The translations under genes and the position numbers were made by a program. Of a stretch of 38,866 bases of DNA, positions 16,304 through 23,960 are shown in pieces. The notes beneath the pieces were generated by a model. It had not been told where the DNA came from. It saw only the letters and a list, made by a program, of their open reading frames with translations, and ran no database searches. The stretch covers positions 1 through 38,866 of the forward strand of contig CALGAD010000135.1 of assembly GCA_937951955.1 (NCBI GenBank). The letters are read 5' to 3'. This DNA is from an uncultured Bacillaceae bacterium. GTDB lineage: Bacteria; Bacillota; Bacilli; Bacillales; Caldibacillaceae. Every line of letters starts with the position of its first letter. Within the stretch, counting starts at the first letter, position 1.

Positions 16304-16379
16304 GTTTGTTCAAGAACCTTGATAAATCAACATTCTAGTTTAGTTCAACTTGAAATAATTTTACTTTTTGGACAGCCCC
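16258..16379. mobile_element. MITE-like element with 17-bp perfect terminal inverted repeats
   Basis: GGGGCTGTCCAAAAAGT (16258-16274) is repeated as its exact reverse complement at 16363-16379, enclosing about 88 bases without a gene. The flanks extend the symmetry (AAAATAAAA-like on the left, TTTTTATTTTTT on the right). Ends of the form GGGGCTGTCC(C/A)AAAAGTC are typical of IS1182-type transposons in Firmicutes, as far as I recall, so this is probably a non-autonomous remnant. It now lies between the convergent dehydrogenase and yutI genes. Confidence 0.65.
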
Positions 16380-16394
16380 GTTTTTATTTTTTGA

Positions 16395-16631
16395 TTAAAA
16401 TACTTGTTCGACTTCTTTTATTCCCGGTACATGGTCTGCTAAAGCCCGCTCTATTCCAGCTTTTAATGTAATCGTTGAACTCGGGCAGTTTTCACAAGCG
16501 CCGAGGAGGCGTAGCTTAACGACACCATCTTCGATATCGACTAATTCACAATCTCCGCCTTCACGAAGGAGGAATGGCCGCAGTTTGTCTAAAACTTCTT
16601 CCACTTGCTGTCTGATTTCAAGACTGGACAA
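16395..16631 (-). CDS. yutI: NifU-like iron-sulfur scaffold protein YutI
   Basis: This is a 78-residue stand-alone NifU C-terminal domain. It has the core EVLDKLRPFLLREGGDCELVDI and the cluster-binding GACENCPSS with CxxC at residues 46-49, plus a further Cys28. It acts in Fe-S cluster assembly or carriage in the cytoplasm. The start is TTG 16631, eight bases after AAAGGAG. The upstream in-frame ATG (16649) places that ribosome site inside its own codons 2-4 and is rejected. It lies near other Fe-S and flavin genes. Confidence 0.92.
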   Translation of the reverse strand: MSSLEIRQQVEEVLDKLRPFLLREGGDCELVDIEDGVVKLRLLGACENCPSSTITLKAGIERALADHVPGIKEVEQVF

Positions 16632-16865
16632 GGCTCTCGCTCCTTTCATTCATGTGAATAAATCTTTGCGTTCAAAATAACCATTTTGTTCTATTTTATT
16701 ATGTTCTGCTCATTTTGTAAATGATTAAGTAGAAGGGGCTCGTTGATGAAGCGTTTCATCGCTGCGATGAAAGCATAACTGAAAAGCCGGTTTTATTTAT
16801 CGATACAAAACAAAGGCAAGAAATCATTTCGCAATTCCATCAGGATTTTCATTTTACGACGTTAC

Positions 16866-17933
16866 TTAACCATTGTGAAAACGATACAGCCAGAGCACAC
16901 CTGATTTTAATAAACGCGGTACTCGTCCGGTTAACGGAATTTCATTGATCAGTCCGAATCCTTGCTTTTTTCCGAGGGAACCTAATGTCCCTTTCAAACG
17001 GATTTCCGGCAATTCTTCCTCCAGCTCTTCATCCCGCCAGCGCTTTAATATCACTTCAACGATTTGCTCTCCCTGTGCTTCTGCTAATTGCGCACTCGGT
17101 GAAAAGGGCAAACTGGCACAGTCGCCAACGACGTATACATTCGGATATTCAGGGATGTAGTGATGGGGTGTTAAGACGATGCGGCCGCTGTCATCCTTTT
17201 CTACATCCAGCTCCTGAACGATTTTATTCGGTTGGATACCTGCCGTCCAGACCGTGACATCTACGGGAATCGGTTCATTATGGTTATAAATAAGCCCTTT
17301 TTCTACTTTTGTGATATTGGCATTATTGATCACTTTAATGCCGTGTTCAACAAACCAGTCATTAACAAAATTACTGATTTTCTCCGGGAACGTACCTAAA
17401 ATAACCGGCTTGCGATCAAAAAGATAAATCGTCAAATCCGGTCGGGATTCATTCAATTCGCTAGCCAGTTCCACCCCGCTCAGTCCTGCACCTACGATGG
17501 CAACCGATGAATTCATCGGTAAATTATTCAAGGTCGTATACGTTTTTCGGGCTTGACGAATCGTTTGGATACTATGCGTATACTCGTCAGCTCCGGGAAC
17601 GTTATGATATTTATCTTCACAACCTAATCCGATGATGAGCTCATCATACTCAATATCTTCGTGGTCTTCCAGTTCAATGCGATGATTGTCCAGATCAATG
17701 CGGGTCACTTCTGCATTACAAATCGTTAACTTTTCGTGTTCCGGAAAAGCTACGCGAATAAGATGATCGGGAATCGTTCCTGCTGCTAATGCGTAAAATT
17801 CGGTTTTCAAAGAATGGTATGGAGTTCGATCGATCAAAATAATTTCGTAGTCATCCGGTATCCCGCTGGCAAAAAGCCGCTGCAAAATCCGCATACCCCC
17901 ATAACCGCCACCCAGTAAAGCTAATTTCTTCAT
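16866..17933 (-). CDS. yutJ: NADH dehydrogenase-like flavoprotein YutJ
   Basis: The 355-residue two-dinucleotide-binding oxidoreductase has FAD loop GGGYGG (8-13), NAD(P) loop GAGLSG near 147-152, and the FAD-closing motif VYVVGDCA. Overall it resembles type II NADH:quinone reductases but is shorter than the usual 390-405 residues of Ndh. It lacks a long C-terminal membrane-binding tail, as is usual for YutJ. Electron acceptor is unknown. ATG lies eight bases after AAAGGGG. Confidence 0.9.
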   Translation of the reverse strand: MKKLALLGGGYGGMRILQRLFASGIPDDYEIILIDRTPYHSLKTEFYALAAGTIPDHLIRVAFPEHEKLTICNAEVTRIDLDNHRIELEDHEDIEYDELIIGLGCEDKYHNVPGADEYTHSIQTIRQARKTYTTLNNLPMNSSVAIVGAGLSGVELASELNESRPDLTIYLFDRKPVILGTFPEKISNFVNDWFVEHGIKVINNANITKVEKGLIYNHNEPIPVDVTVWTAGIQPNKIVQELDVEKDDSGRIVLTPHHYIPEYPNVYVVGDCASLPFSPSAQLAEAQGEQIVEVILKRWRDEELEEELPEIRLKGTLGSLGKKQGFGLINEIPLTGRVPRLLKSGVLWLYRFHNG

Positions 17934-18351
17934 CCTCTTTTCCCCTTTGTCTTCTTTGTTACTAACTTTAACAATCTATTTTATTGATATTATATTTTTC
18001 TAATAAAAAATTAAAAAAGACATAATTTTCGCACACAAAAAATTATATCGAAATTATAAGAAAATAACAACTAAGTTGATATATTGGACAAAATTGAGGA
18101 CTTTACCAGTTTTTATTGTCTATTAGGAATGATTTTTGTCAAGTAGTGGTGGAGAAAATCTTCTGCAAGCAATTCTTTACCGTACGAGGGGATAAACTTC
18201 TTTGTACAGGAATGTGACAATGATTGATCGTTCGTCTAAAATGGAAGATGACGATGCATAATGTGCTGTTTTCGATTAGTTGAGAATTAGCAAAAGACTG
18301 TATATACTGTAAATACAATGGGATTATGATTGAATAAAGGAGGTATTTCAG
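17934..18351. other. Non-coding interval between yutJ and yutM
   Basis: It is 418 bases and strongly A/T-rich next to yutJ. A perfect TATAAT on the minus strand (17994-17989) may be the yutJ -10 box, but the -35 region is poor. The yutM promoter is described separately. No convincing small gene was found; a 22-codon plus-strand frame near 18150 lacks a ribosome site. Confidence 0.6.
18280..18308 (+). promoter_or_regulatory. Sigma-A promoter of yutM
   Basis: TTGAGA (18280-18285) and TATACT (18303-18308) are spaced by 17 bases, about 40 bases before the yutM start. It is a near-consensus vegetative promoter. Confidence 0.7.
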
Positions 18352-18714
18352 GTGGCAAACACGGTGCAATTAACGGAAGCAGCAGCATATCAAATTAAAG
18401 ATATGTTAAAAGAAAATAACGAAGAGAATGCGTATATCCGTGTATCGATTCACGGTGGGGGCTGCTCCGGTTTATCGTATGGGTTGGATATCGATTATGA
18501 AGTAAAAGAAAATGACGAATTATCCGAACAACACGGTGTCCGGGTTTTAGTGAATAAAGAACATGCTCCGCTTTTAAACGGTACGACGATTGACTATAAA
18601 GAATCGTTATTAGGTGGCGGGTTTACCATCGATAACCCGAATGCGGTGTACACTTGCGGATGCGGAAGCTCCTTCCGTACAGCGAAAGTAACCGGTACAC
18701 CAGAAAAATGCTAA
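18352..18714 (+). CDS. yutM: A-type iron-sulfur carrier YutM (HesB/ErpA family)
   Basis: The 120-residue protein is a HesB/IscA-type Fe-S carrier with the three conserved cysteines: C38 in GGGCSGLSYG and C102/C104 in TCGCGSSF. One further cysteine is the last residue (C120). It would receive or deliver clusters in the cytoplasm together with SufBCD/SufU and the nearby NifU-like YutI. The start is GTG, preceded by AAAGGAGGT. It is a single-gene unit between a good promoter and a terminator. Confidence 0.93.
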   Translation: MANTVQLTEAAAYQIKDMLKENNEENAYIRVSIHGGGCSGLSYGLDIDYEVKENDELSEQHGVRVLVNKEHAPLLNGTTIDYKESLLGGGFTIDNPNAVYTCGCGSSFRTAKVTGTPEKC

Positions 18715-18727
18715 TAATCTCTTGAAA

Positions 18728-18757
18728 AATGCTGCTTCAATCAGGCAGCATTTTTTT
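18728..18757 (+). terminator. Terminator of yutM
   Basis: AATGCTGC (18728-18735) pairs with GCAGCATT (18745-18752). The T-run covers 18751-18757. Confidence 0.85.
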
Positions 18758-19138
18758 GATAAAAATGAAAAAACATCGTCCGTCTCATTGAAGGTACGAT
18801 TGATTTCTAGCGGGAGAAACAGGAAAATACATTCAAGTTGACATTTCCTTTAACGTTTCTTGAAATTTAGAGGAGTGTGGGAACCGTTTAATAGGATTGA
18901 AAGGTACGCAGACAAAGAATTTAGAATGAAATGGGATATCGCTATGCTTATTCCCCGGAACTCCGAGTAAAAGAAGAAAGGGCAGCTTAAAGTCATCGTG
19001 ACGACCGGCTGCCCATTTAATCTATTCACTTGTCTAAATTAAATACATACATTGATGAATTATTGAATTTCCAAGTATATAGATAAGTCGTCAATGCATA
19101 TAACTTTCAGTAAAATCATTCACCTTTCGAAAAAAACG
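18758..19138. other. Non-coding interval between yutM and yumC
   Basis: About 380 bases without a gene. Apart from the hairpin at 18980-19014 I see no site. No frame with a ribosome site is present on either strand. Confidence 0.6.
18980..19014 (-). terminator. Probable terminator of yumC
   Basis: GGGCAGC (18980-18986) pairs with GCTGCCC (19008-19014), with an inner GTCATCGTGAC stem-loop. On the minus strand it is followed by TTTCTTCTTTT. It lies about 120 bases after the yumC stop. Confidence 0.55.
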
Positions 19139-20137
19139 TCAATTATCAAACATGGCCGTACTGTGCATCGGTTGCAGTCGGGCTTTCGGATCGATATATC
19201 GTTTGGCGTTGCTAACGGCAATGGGTGCTTCACCGAAACCTGTTGCAATGAGTTTTACTTTTCCTTCGTACGTACAAATATCACCACATGCATAGACGCC
19301 CGGGATATTCGTCTCCATTTTGGAATTAACAACGATAGAATTTCTTTCAATTTCCAATCCCCAGTCCTTGATCGGGCCGAGGGAGGAGACAAAGCCGTAA
19401 TTGACGATCACTTCCTCAACATCAAGCGTTTGTGTTCGTTCGCCCCGATTTTCTTGCAAGACGACTTGCTCGATTTTTTCACCATCGCCAATTAATTCGA
19501 CGGGAACAAAAGGAGTGATGACTTCAACGGAGGAATTGAGCAACTGTTCCACACTTCTTTCGTGGGCGCGGAATTTGTCACGGCGATGGACGATCGTTAC
19601 TTTTTTAGCAATGGATTCCAGCATTAACGCCCAATCGACGGCCGAGTCCCCGCCACCGAAAATAACGACCTTTTTATCTTTAAATCGTGATAAATCATTC
19701 ACAAAGTAATGGAGATTTGTTGACTCGTATTGTTCGGCACCGGCGATTTTTAATTTGCGCGGCTGGAAGGCACCGTTGCCGGCGGTAATGATGACTGTTT
19801 TTGTATAATGAATTTCCTTATCCGTTGTCAGTTTAATGAGGTTACCATCGATTTTTTCCAGCGTCTGGACCGATTGTTCCAGGCAAATGGTCGGATTAAA
19901 CATCTTACTCTGTTCGATGAGATTATCGACGAGTTCCTGGGCACGAATTTTGGGAAAACCGGCGACATCGTAAATGTATTTTTCCGGATAAAGGGCAGAC
20001 AATTGCCCGCCTAACTGCGGAAGACTTTCTATGATTTTAACGGATGCCGAGCGCAATCCTCCGTAAAATGCCGTAAATAAACCGGTCGGACCACCACCAA
20101 TTACCGTTATATCGTATATTTGTTTATCTTCTTTCAA
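19139..20137 (-). CDS. yumC: Ferredoxin/flavodoxin-NADP+ reductase YumC
   Basis: The 332-residue flavoprotein is the thioredoxin-reductase-like FNR type of Bacillus. It has FAD loop GGGPTGLFTAFYGGLR near residue 14, NADP loop FGGGDSAVDWAL near 160, and the C-terminal ACGDICTYEGKVKLIATGFGEA. No CxxC redox pair is present between the domains, which separates it from thioredoxin reductase. It supplies or takes electrons from ferredoxin or flavodoxin. Translation starts at TTG 20137, seven bases after AGGGGGA. It is divergent from yuiA. Confidence 0.93.
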   Translation of the reverse strand: MKEDKQIYDITVIGGGPTGLFTAFYGGLRSASVKIIESLPQLGGQLSALYPEKYIYDVAGFPKIRAQELVDNLIEQSKMFNPTICLEQSVQTLEKIDGNLIKLTTDKEIHYTKTVIITAGNGAFQPRKLKIAGAEQYESTNLHYFVNDLSRFKDKKVVIFGGGDSAVDWALMLESIAKKVTIVHRRDKFRAHERSVEQLLNSSVEVITPFVPVELIGDGEKIEQVVLQENRGERTQTLDVEEVIVNYGFVSSLGPIKDWGLEIERNSIVVNSKMETNIPGVYACGDICTYEGKVKLIATGFGEAPIAVSNAKRYIDPKARLQPMHSTAMFDN

Positions 20138-20432
20138 TTTGATTCCCCCTAAATCATGTTCAAAGCGAGTTTGTCCAATTTTTAGTATATTCCATTCTTA
20201 ATCGAGAAGTAAACCAGTCTGCCCGTTTTCACACTTTACCGCTGTACATAGACATATATTTAAAAGCATAAAAAAATGCAATTTAATTAGAAAATCAAAG
20301 AAATCACCTGTTGGTTCCGTTTACATCGCACAAATTTACTGATTTTTCAGACTTTTTAATCGGGTGGAAATTTGCTAAAGTATGTGCAATCACTCTATAT
20401 GTGAAACACCTTTTCAAGAAAGGAGGAGGCAG

Positions 20433-20561
20433 ATGACAGTCGCTGTTAAAAAGGATACGTGCGAATATTGTTCCGGTTCCGGTTATTTTCAACTGCTACT
20501 CGGCGGCACTGAAACATGTCCCTGTTGTCACGGGACGGGAAAATCAAAAGATGAGCGTTAG
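20433..20561 (+). CDS. yuiA: YuiA, tiny CxxCxGxG zinc-ribbon protein
   Basis: A 42-residue protein has two CxxCxGxG-type motifs: CEYCSGSGYF (residues 10-19) and CPCCHGTGK (29-37). The spacing resembles one half of the DnaJ zinc-binding region, so it probably folds round one zinc ion. The start ATG is preceded by a very strong AAAGGAGGAGG site. YuiA of B. subtilis is similar in length and place, next to yuiB. Function is unknown; a chaperone-like or regulatory role is only a guess. Confidence 0.8.
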   Translation: MTVAVKKDTCEYCSGSGYFQLLLGGTETCPCCHGTGKSKDER

Positions 20562-20585
20562 AGTTTTCGGAAAAAACAATTTTGT

Positions 20586-20614
20586 TTGACTCCTTGTCCT
20601 CGAGATTGTAAACT
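20586..20614 (+). promoter_or_regulatory. Probable sigma-A promoter of yuiB
   Basis: TTGACT (20586-20591) and TAAACT (20609-20614) are 17 bases apart, between yuiA and yuiB. The -35 is near consensus and the -10 moderate. Confidence 0.5.
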
Positions 20615-20642
20615 GATTTTGAAAACCACGGGGGGACAGGGA

Positions 20643-20966
20643 ATGATCGTTCAAATCATGCAATTTATAATCTCAATGGTTCTCTATTTCGTTCTTTTTT
20701 TTGGCATTGGATTTATTTTAAATATGTTGTTCCGTACGACCTGGATGATGACGATAATCTATCCAATTATCATTTTATTCATTGTCAATGATATACGTGT
20801 CATTAATTATTTCCGTGAACCTGTACAATCGTTCCAGCACCTTTGGGATCAATTAACCGGACTGTTTTTAACGGACCTTATCATACTATCTTGCGGTTTA
20901 TTAGGTTCGATTCTTTCAGGACTTGCGATTAAAACTTTGCGAAAAAAAGGCTACCAAATGTTTTAA
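20643..20966 (+). CDS. yuiB: YuiB family membrane protein
   Basis: This 107-residue hydrophobic protein has three predicted membrane segments: residues about 6-28 (IISMVLYFVLFFGIGFILNM), 33-50 and 74-97. The first segment matches the YuiB family. The start ATG follows GGGGGACAGG; an in-frame upstream start at 20586 overlaps the promoter and is rejected. Function is unknown. It lies between yuiA and yuiC, a conserved Bacillus order, and ends at a short GC hairpin with a T-run. Confidence 0.8.
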   Translation: MIVQIMQFIISMVLYFVLFFGIGFILNMLFRTTWMMTIIYPIIILFIVNDIRVINYFREPVQSFQHLWDQLTGLFLTDLIILSCGLLGSILSGLAIKTLRKKGYQMF

Positions 20967-20990
20967 GCCCAGCAATCGGGCTTTTTATTT
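20965..20990 (+). terminator. Terminator of yuiB
   Basis: AAGCCC (20965-20970) pairs with GGGCTT (20978-20983) round a seven-base loop, followed by T-rich sequence. Confidence 0.75.
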
Positions 20991-21095
20991 TTGTCTAAAT
21001 TATTTTTTATATTTTTAAAATAACAAAAACTTCCTCCCTCTATGAATAAATCTATCTCTTTCTGGAAAGAAATAGATTCGGGAGGAGTGAAAAAA

Positions 21096-21794
21096 ATGGT
21101 AACAAATAAAAAAATCTGGTTCAAAAGGTTCGTGATGACGATCTTGTTCATCATTGCCCTTTTGACGACTATCATGCACGTAACCGGAGTCAAAGCAGCA
21201 GAACATGATTTGCTCAATGGTGAAAATATAGGCGTCAATATCCATGAACATTCGTTAAAGAAGCTGTCGGTTAGTTTAAAAAGCTTAAAATCTGCTTTTT
21301 CACCGAAAACAGAAATTTCTTCGAGTGAAGAGATTGAAGGAGAAGTGCCACCGCTGGAAGAGGCTTTTAACTGGGAAGACTATCCGAGTACAACGGTTGT
21401 GGCAACGGGATATACTGCAGGATATGAATCAACGGGAAAACACCCGGGGGATCCTTCCTATGGGATTACGTATTCAGGAGTTACGGTAAAACGGGATTTA
21501 TATTCAACGATAGCGGCCGATTTAAACATTTTTCCAATCGGAACGGTACTTTTTATCCCGGACTATGGATATGGTGTTGTGGCCGATAAAGGTGGAGCCA
21601 TTAAGGGAAATAAAATTGATTTGTATTTTGAAACCGTTGAAGATGTTTATAATGAATGGGGCAAGAAAACTGTTGAAGTGTATGTCGTCAAGATGGGGGA
21701 CGGGTCCTTAACGGATGAGGAATTGCAGGCGATGAATGAAGATGAATCGATGCAAGTGTTCCGTTCCCAGCTTGGCTTTGAAACGGAAGAATAA
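21096..21794 (+). CDS. yuiC: YuiC/Sps-type 3D-domain peptidoglycan lytic enzyme
   Basis: The 232-residue protein starts with an export signal (hydrophobic 11-30, ending VKAAEH) and a variable linker. The C-terminal 3D domain shows ATGYTAGYESTGKHPGDPSYG, then VVADKGGAIKGNKIDLYF, which carries the aspartates that name the domain. Proteins of this type (Sps, YuiC) are mini-lytic transglycosylases related to MltA and resuscitation factors. It would act in the cell wall. The start ATG follows GGGAGGAGTG. It has its own terminator at 21834-21850. Confidence 0.9.
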   Translation: MVTNKKIWFKRFVMTILFIIALLTTIMHVTGVKAAEHDLLNGENIGVNIHEHSLKKLSVSLKSLKSAFSPKTEISSSEEIEGEVPPLEEAFNWEDYPSTTVVATGYTAGYESTGKHPGDPSYGITYSGVTVKRDLYSTIAADLNIFPIGTVLFIPDYGYGVVADKGGAIKGNKIDLYFETVEDVYNEWGKKTVEVYVVKMGDGSLTDEELQAMNEDESMQVFRSQLGFETEE

Positions 21795-21833
21795 GATGGT
21801 GGAATTGCTGGCTCGATAGAACGATAGAGCTAT

Positions 21834-21857
21834 AAACGGGGCAATCCCGTTTTTCTT
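21834..21857 (+). terminator. Terminator of yuiC
   Basis: AAACGGG (21834-21840) pairs with CCCGTTT (21846-21852) round GCAAT, followed by TTTCTTTTTT. Confidence 0.85.
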
Positions 21858-21883
21858 TTTTAATCACCCCTTTCGAAGGATCA

Positions 21884-21912
21884 TTTCCAACTTTTCATTC
21901 ATCCGTTATAAT
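21884..21912 (+). promoter_or_regulatory. Sigma-A promoter of pepA
   Basis: TTTCCA (21884-21889) and a perfect TATAAT (21907-21912) are 17 bases apart. The -10 box overlaps an in-frame ATG (21911), which therefore cannot be the true start of pepA. Confidence 0.6.
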
Positions 21913-21931
21913 GGGTGTTGGGGGTGACGAT

Positions 21932-23440
21932 TTGTTTACAATACAAACGAAAATCGATTTTAGAAAAAAAGATGAGTTTTTACTCATTGGTGTTTTTGAT
22001 GAAGAGGAAAAGTTCGGCAATTGGTTCTGCGATCTCGATCCGACGTTCCAGAGAGAATTGCAAGAACTTGTGCAAACTGGCGATATTTCCGGTAAAAAGA
22101 AGCAATTAACAGTTATACATACATTAGGTTTTTCTGGTTTTAAACGCCTTTTATTCGTCGGTTTAGGAAAGAAAAATTCACTGGAGAAGGACACTCTACG
22201 GGAAGCATTTGGAAAAGCGTTTCAAAAAGTGTATGAAGCGAGCGTTGCTTCTGTAAGTGTCCATCTCGATACGTTCCTCACGAAAAATATCAAAGGAACG
22301 GATGCCGCTCATTTAATGGCCGAAGCATTAGCCCTTGCCACGTATCGCTTCCAAGGGTATAAGACAAAGAACCATCAAAAGATGCCGGAATTAAAGACGG
22401 TAACCGTTTATAGTGAGGAAAGTCCGGAACAGATTCAAACGTATTTAACCATCGGTGAAATTTACGGCAGAGCAACGAATTCTGCCCGGGACCTGGTCAA
22501 TACACCGGCTAACTTCTTGAAGGCCAGTGATCTGGCGGATTATGCGAAAAAGTTGGCGCAACGATACGACTTTGAGCTAGAAATTCTAGGGAAAGAAGAG
22601 ATGGAACGTCTCGGTATGGGGGCTATTTTAGCCGTTAACCAGGGCTCCAGTGAAGAGCCGCAGTTAATCACGTTGAAATACCAGGGCAAAGATGAGTGGA
22701 ACGATGTGATCGGTCTCGTCGGAAAAGGTATCACCTATGATAGCGGCGGATATTCGTTAAAACCGAAAACCGGCATGGTTGGGATGAAAACGGATATGGG
22801 TGGTGCGGCTGCCGTTCTCGGAGCCATGGAGATCATTGGCGAATTGAAACCTGAGCAAAATGTGCTTGCGGTCATTCCTGCCACCGATAACATGGTAAAC
22901 GGCGCCGCGTTTAAGCCGGATGATGTGATCACAACCCTCAGCGGGAAAACGGTCGAAGTATTGAATACGGATGCGGAAGGTCGGTTAGTACTGGCGGATG
23001 CCATTACTTACGCCAAACAATGCGGTGCCGACGTATTAATAGATGCGGCGACTTTAACCGGTGGGGTAATTACCGCACTTGGTACGGATAAAACGGGGGC
23101 TTTCACCAATCACGATTCCCTGTATGAACAAGTGTTGGCTAGCTCTCGCGAGACCGGGGAAATGTTATGGCTATTACCGATAACAGAAAACGATCGTGAA
23201 AAGGTGCGCGATAGTAAAATCGCTGACTTAAACAATTCTCCGACCCGGGAAGGCCATGCGATCATGGGCGCCGCGTTTGTCGGGGAATTTGCTGAAGAAA
23301 CACCATGGGTTCATTTAGATATTGCCGGCACCGCCACGACCCGTACGAACCATGATTTAGGTCCGGCCGGCGCTACCGGTGTTATGGTACGGACAATGGC
23401 TAGCTTCGTTCGCCAGTTTACGCCACTTCATAAAAAATAA
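21932..23440 (+). CDS. pepA: Leucyl aminopeptidase PepA (M17 family)
   Basis: The 502-residue cytosolic two-metal aminopeptidase removes N-terminal residues from peptides. Active-site motifs are VGKGITYDSGG (metal Lys and Asp), MKTDMGGAAAV and the family signature NTDAEGRLVLADA with catalytic Arg. The start is TTG 21932 after GGGGGTGA; length then matches B. subtilis YuiE. The ATG at 21911 lies within the promoter. It is a monocistronic unit ending in a hairpin. The N-terminal third is the variable M17 regulatory domain. Confidence 0.93.
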   Translation: MFTIQTKIDFRKKDEFLLIGVFDEEEKFGNWFCDLDPTFQRELQELVQTGDISGKKKQLTVIHTLGFSGFKRLLFVGLGKKNSLEKDTLREAFGKAFQKVYEASVASVSVHLDTFLTKNIKGTDAAHLMAEALALATYRFQGYKTKNHQKMPELKTVTVYSEESPEQIQTYLTIGEIYGRATNSARDLVNTPANFLKASDLADYAKKLAQRYDFELEILGKEEMERLGMGAILAVNQGSSEEPQLITLKYQGKDEWNDVIGLVGKGITYDSGGYSLKPKTGMVGMKTDMGGAAAVLGAMEIIGELKPEQNVLAVIPATDNMVNGAAFKPDDVITTLSGKTVEVLNTDAEGRLVLADAITYAKQCGADVLIDAATLTGGVITALGTDKTGAFTNHDSLYEQVLASSRETGEMLWLLPITENDREKVRDSKIADLNNSPTREGHAIMGAAFVGEFAEETPWVHLDIAGTATTRTNHDLGPAGATGVMVRTMASFVRQFTPLHKK

Positions 23441-23451
23441 AAATTTGGGAG

Positions 23452-23480
23452 AGTAGCGATTTTCGCTACTTTCCTTATTT
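23452..23480 (+). terminator. Terminator of pepA
   Basis: AGTAGCGA (23452-23459) pairs with TCGCTACT (23463-23470), then TTCCTTATTTATT. Confidence 0.8.
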
Positions 23481-23580
23481 ATTAAAAAACACGATCAGGA
23501 AGAAATGGATGTTTGTTCATTCAAGGACAGGCGCCATTTGCCAATTTAAAATAACAAGTGACAGAAATCGACAAAAACAC

Positions 23581-23609
23581 TGGACAAATAGTAATAAGCA
23601 TGGTATATT
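23581..23609 (+). promoter_or_regulatory. Sigma-A promoter upstream of tRNA-Gly
   Basis: TGGACA (23581-23586) and TATATT (23604-23609) are 17 bases apart. Transcription would start near 23616, some 108 bases before the tRNA, with a terminator-like hairpin between. Confidence 0.6.
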
Positions 23610-23640
23610 AAACAATGCAGTCAATTATATGCCTTCATTT

Positions 23641-23683
23641 AATTCCTGACTTTCACAATGCAGAAATAGTTAGGAATTTTTAT
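23641..23683 (+). terminator. Terminator-like hairpin between promoter and tRNA-Gly
   Basis: AATTCCTGAC (23641-23650) pairs with GTTAGGAATT (23669-23678; one G-U), with an inner TTTC/GAAA extension, followed by TTTAT. It may end a short RNA that starts near 23616, or be a processing site of the tRNA precursor. Confidence 0.5.
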
Positions 23684-23723
23684 CGTTTATATGAAAAATA
23701 GAAAACGGCTTTACATGCATTTT

Positions 23724-23797
23724 GCGGGTGTAGTTTAGTGGTAAAACAACAGCCTTCCAAGCTGTAGTCGTGGGTTCGATTCCCATCACCCGCTCCA
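23724..23797 (+). tRNA. tRNA-Gly(UCC)
   Basis: A full cloverleaf is present: acceptor GCGGGTG (23724-23730) with CACCCGC (23787-23793), discriminator T and encoded CCA (23795-23797), anticodon stem ACAGC/GCTGT around loop CTTCCAA with anticodon TCC (23756-23758), and the T-loop GGTTCGATTCC. It decodes GGA and, by wobble, other GGN codons. It stands alone, with its own terminator downstream. Confidence 0.97.
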
Positions 23798-23812
23798 TAC
23801 TACATATTGGCT

Positions 23813-23857
23813 AACGCAGTGTTTCGGTTCGTAATGAACGAAGCATTGCGTTTTTTC
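23813..23857 (+). terminator. Terminator after tRNA-Gly
   Basis: A long stem of about 16 pairs (23814-23830 with 23836-23851; one bulged G, two wobble pairs) has a GTAAT loop and is followed by TTTTTT. Confidence 0.85.
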
Positions 23858-23925
23858 GTTATGCGGAAAAAATTAGAAATCTGGATCAGCACCAGCTATG
23901 ATACAATATGAAATATATTGACCTT

Positions 23926-23947
23926 TGAGGTATAAGACCTCATTTTT
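23926..23947 (+). promoter_or_regulatory. Terminator-like hairpin in the queG leader
   Basis: TGAGGT (23926-23931) pairs perfectly with ACCTCA (23937-23942) and is followed by five T residues, just ahead of the queG ribosome site. An upstream GACCT copy (23920-23924) could compete for the same AGGT. It does not fit the preQ1 riboswitch consensus. Confidence 0.45.
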
Positions 23948-23960
23948 AGGGAGATGAAAA

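Noticed and set aside
18139..18369. Minus-strand frame of 76 codons before yutM
   Set aside because: It runs antisense over the yutM promoter and start, without a ribosome site.
23600..23723. T-box leader before tRNA-Gly or queG
   Set aside because: There is no AGGGTGGnACCGCG motif and no specifier-loop structure.
23911..23960. preQ1 riboswitch before queG
   Set aside because: The A-rich tail and pseudoknot sequence of the known preQ1 classes are missing; only a simple hairpin is present.
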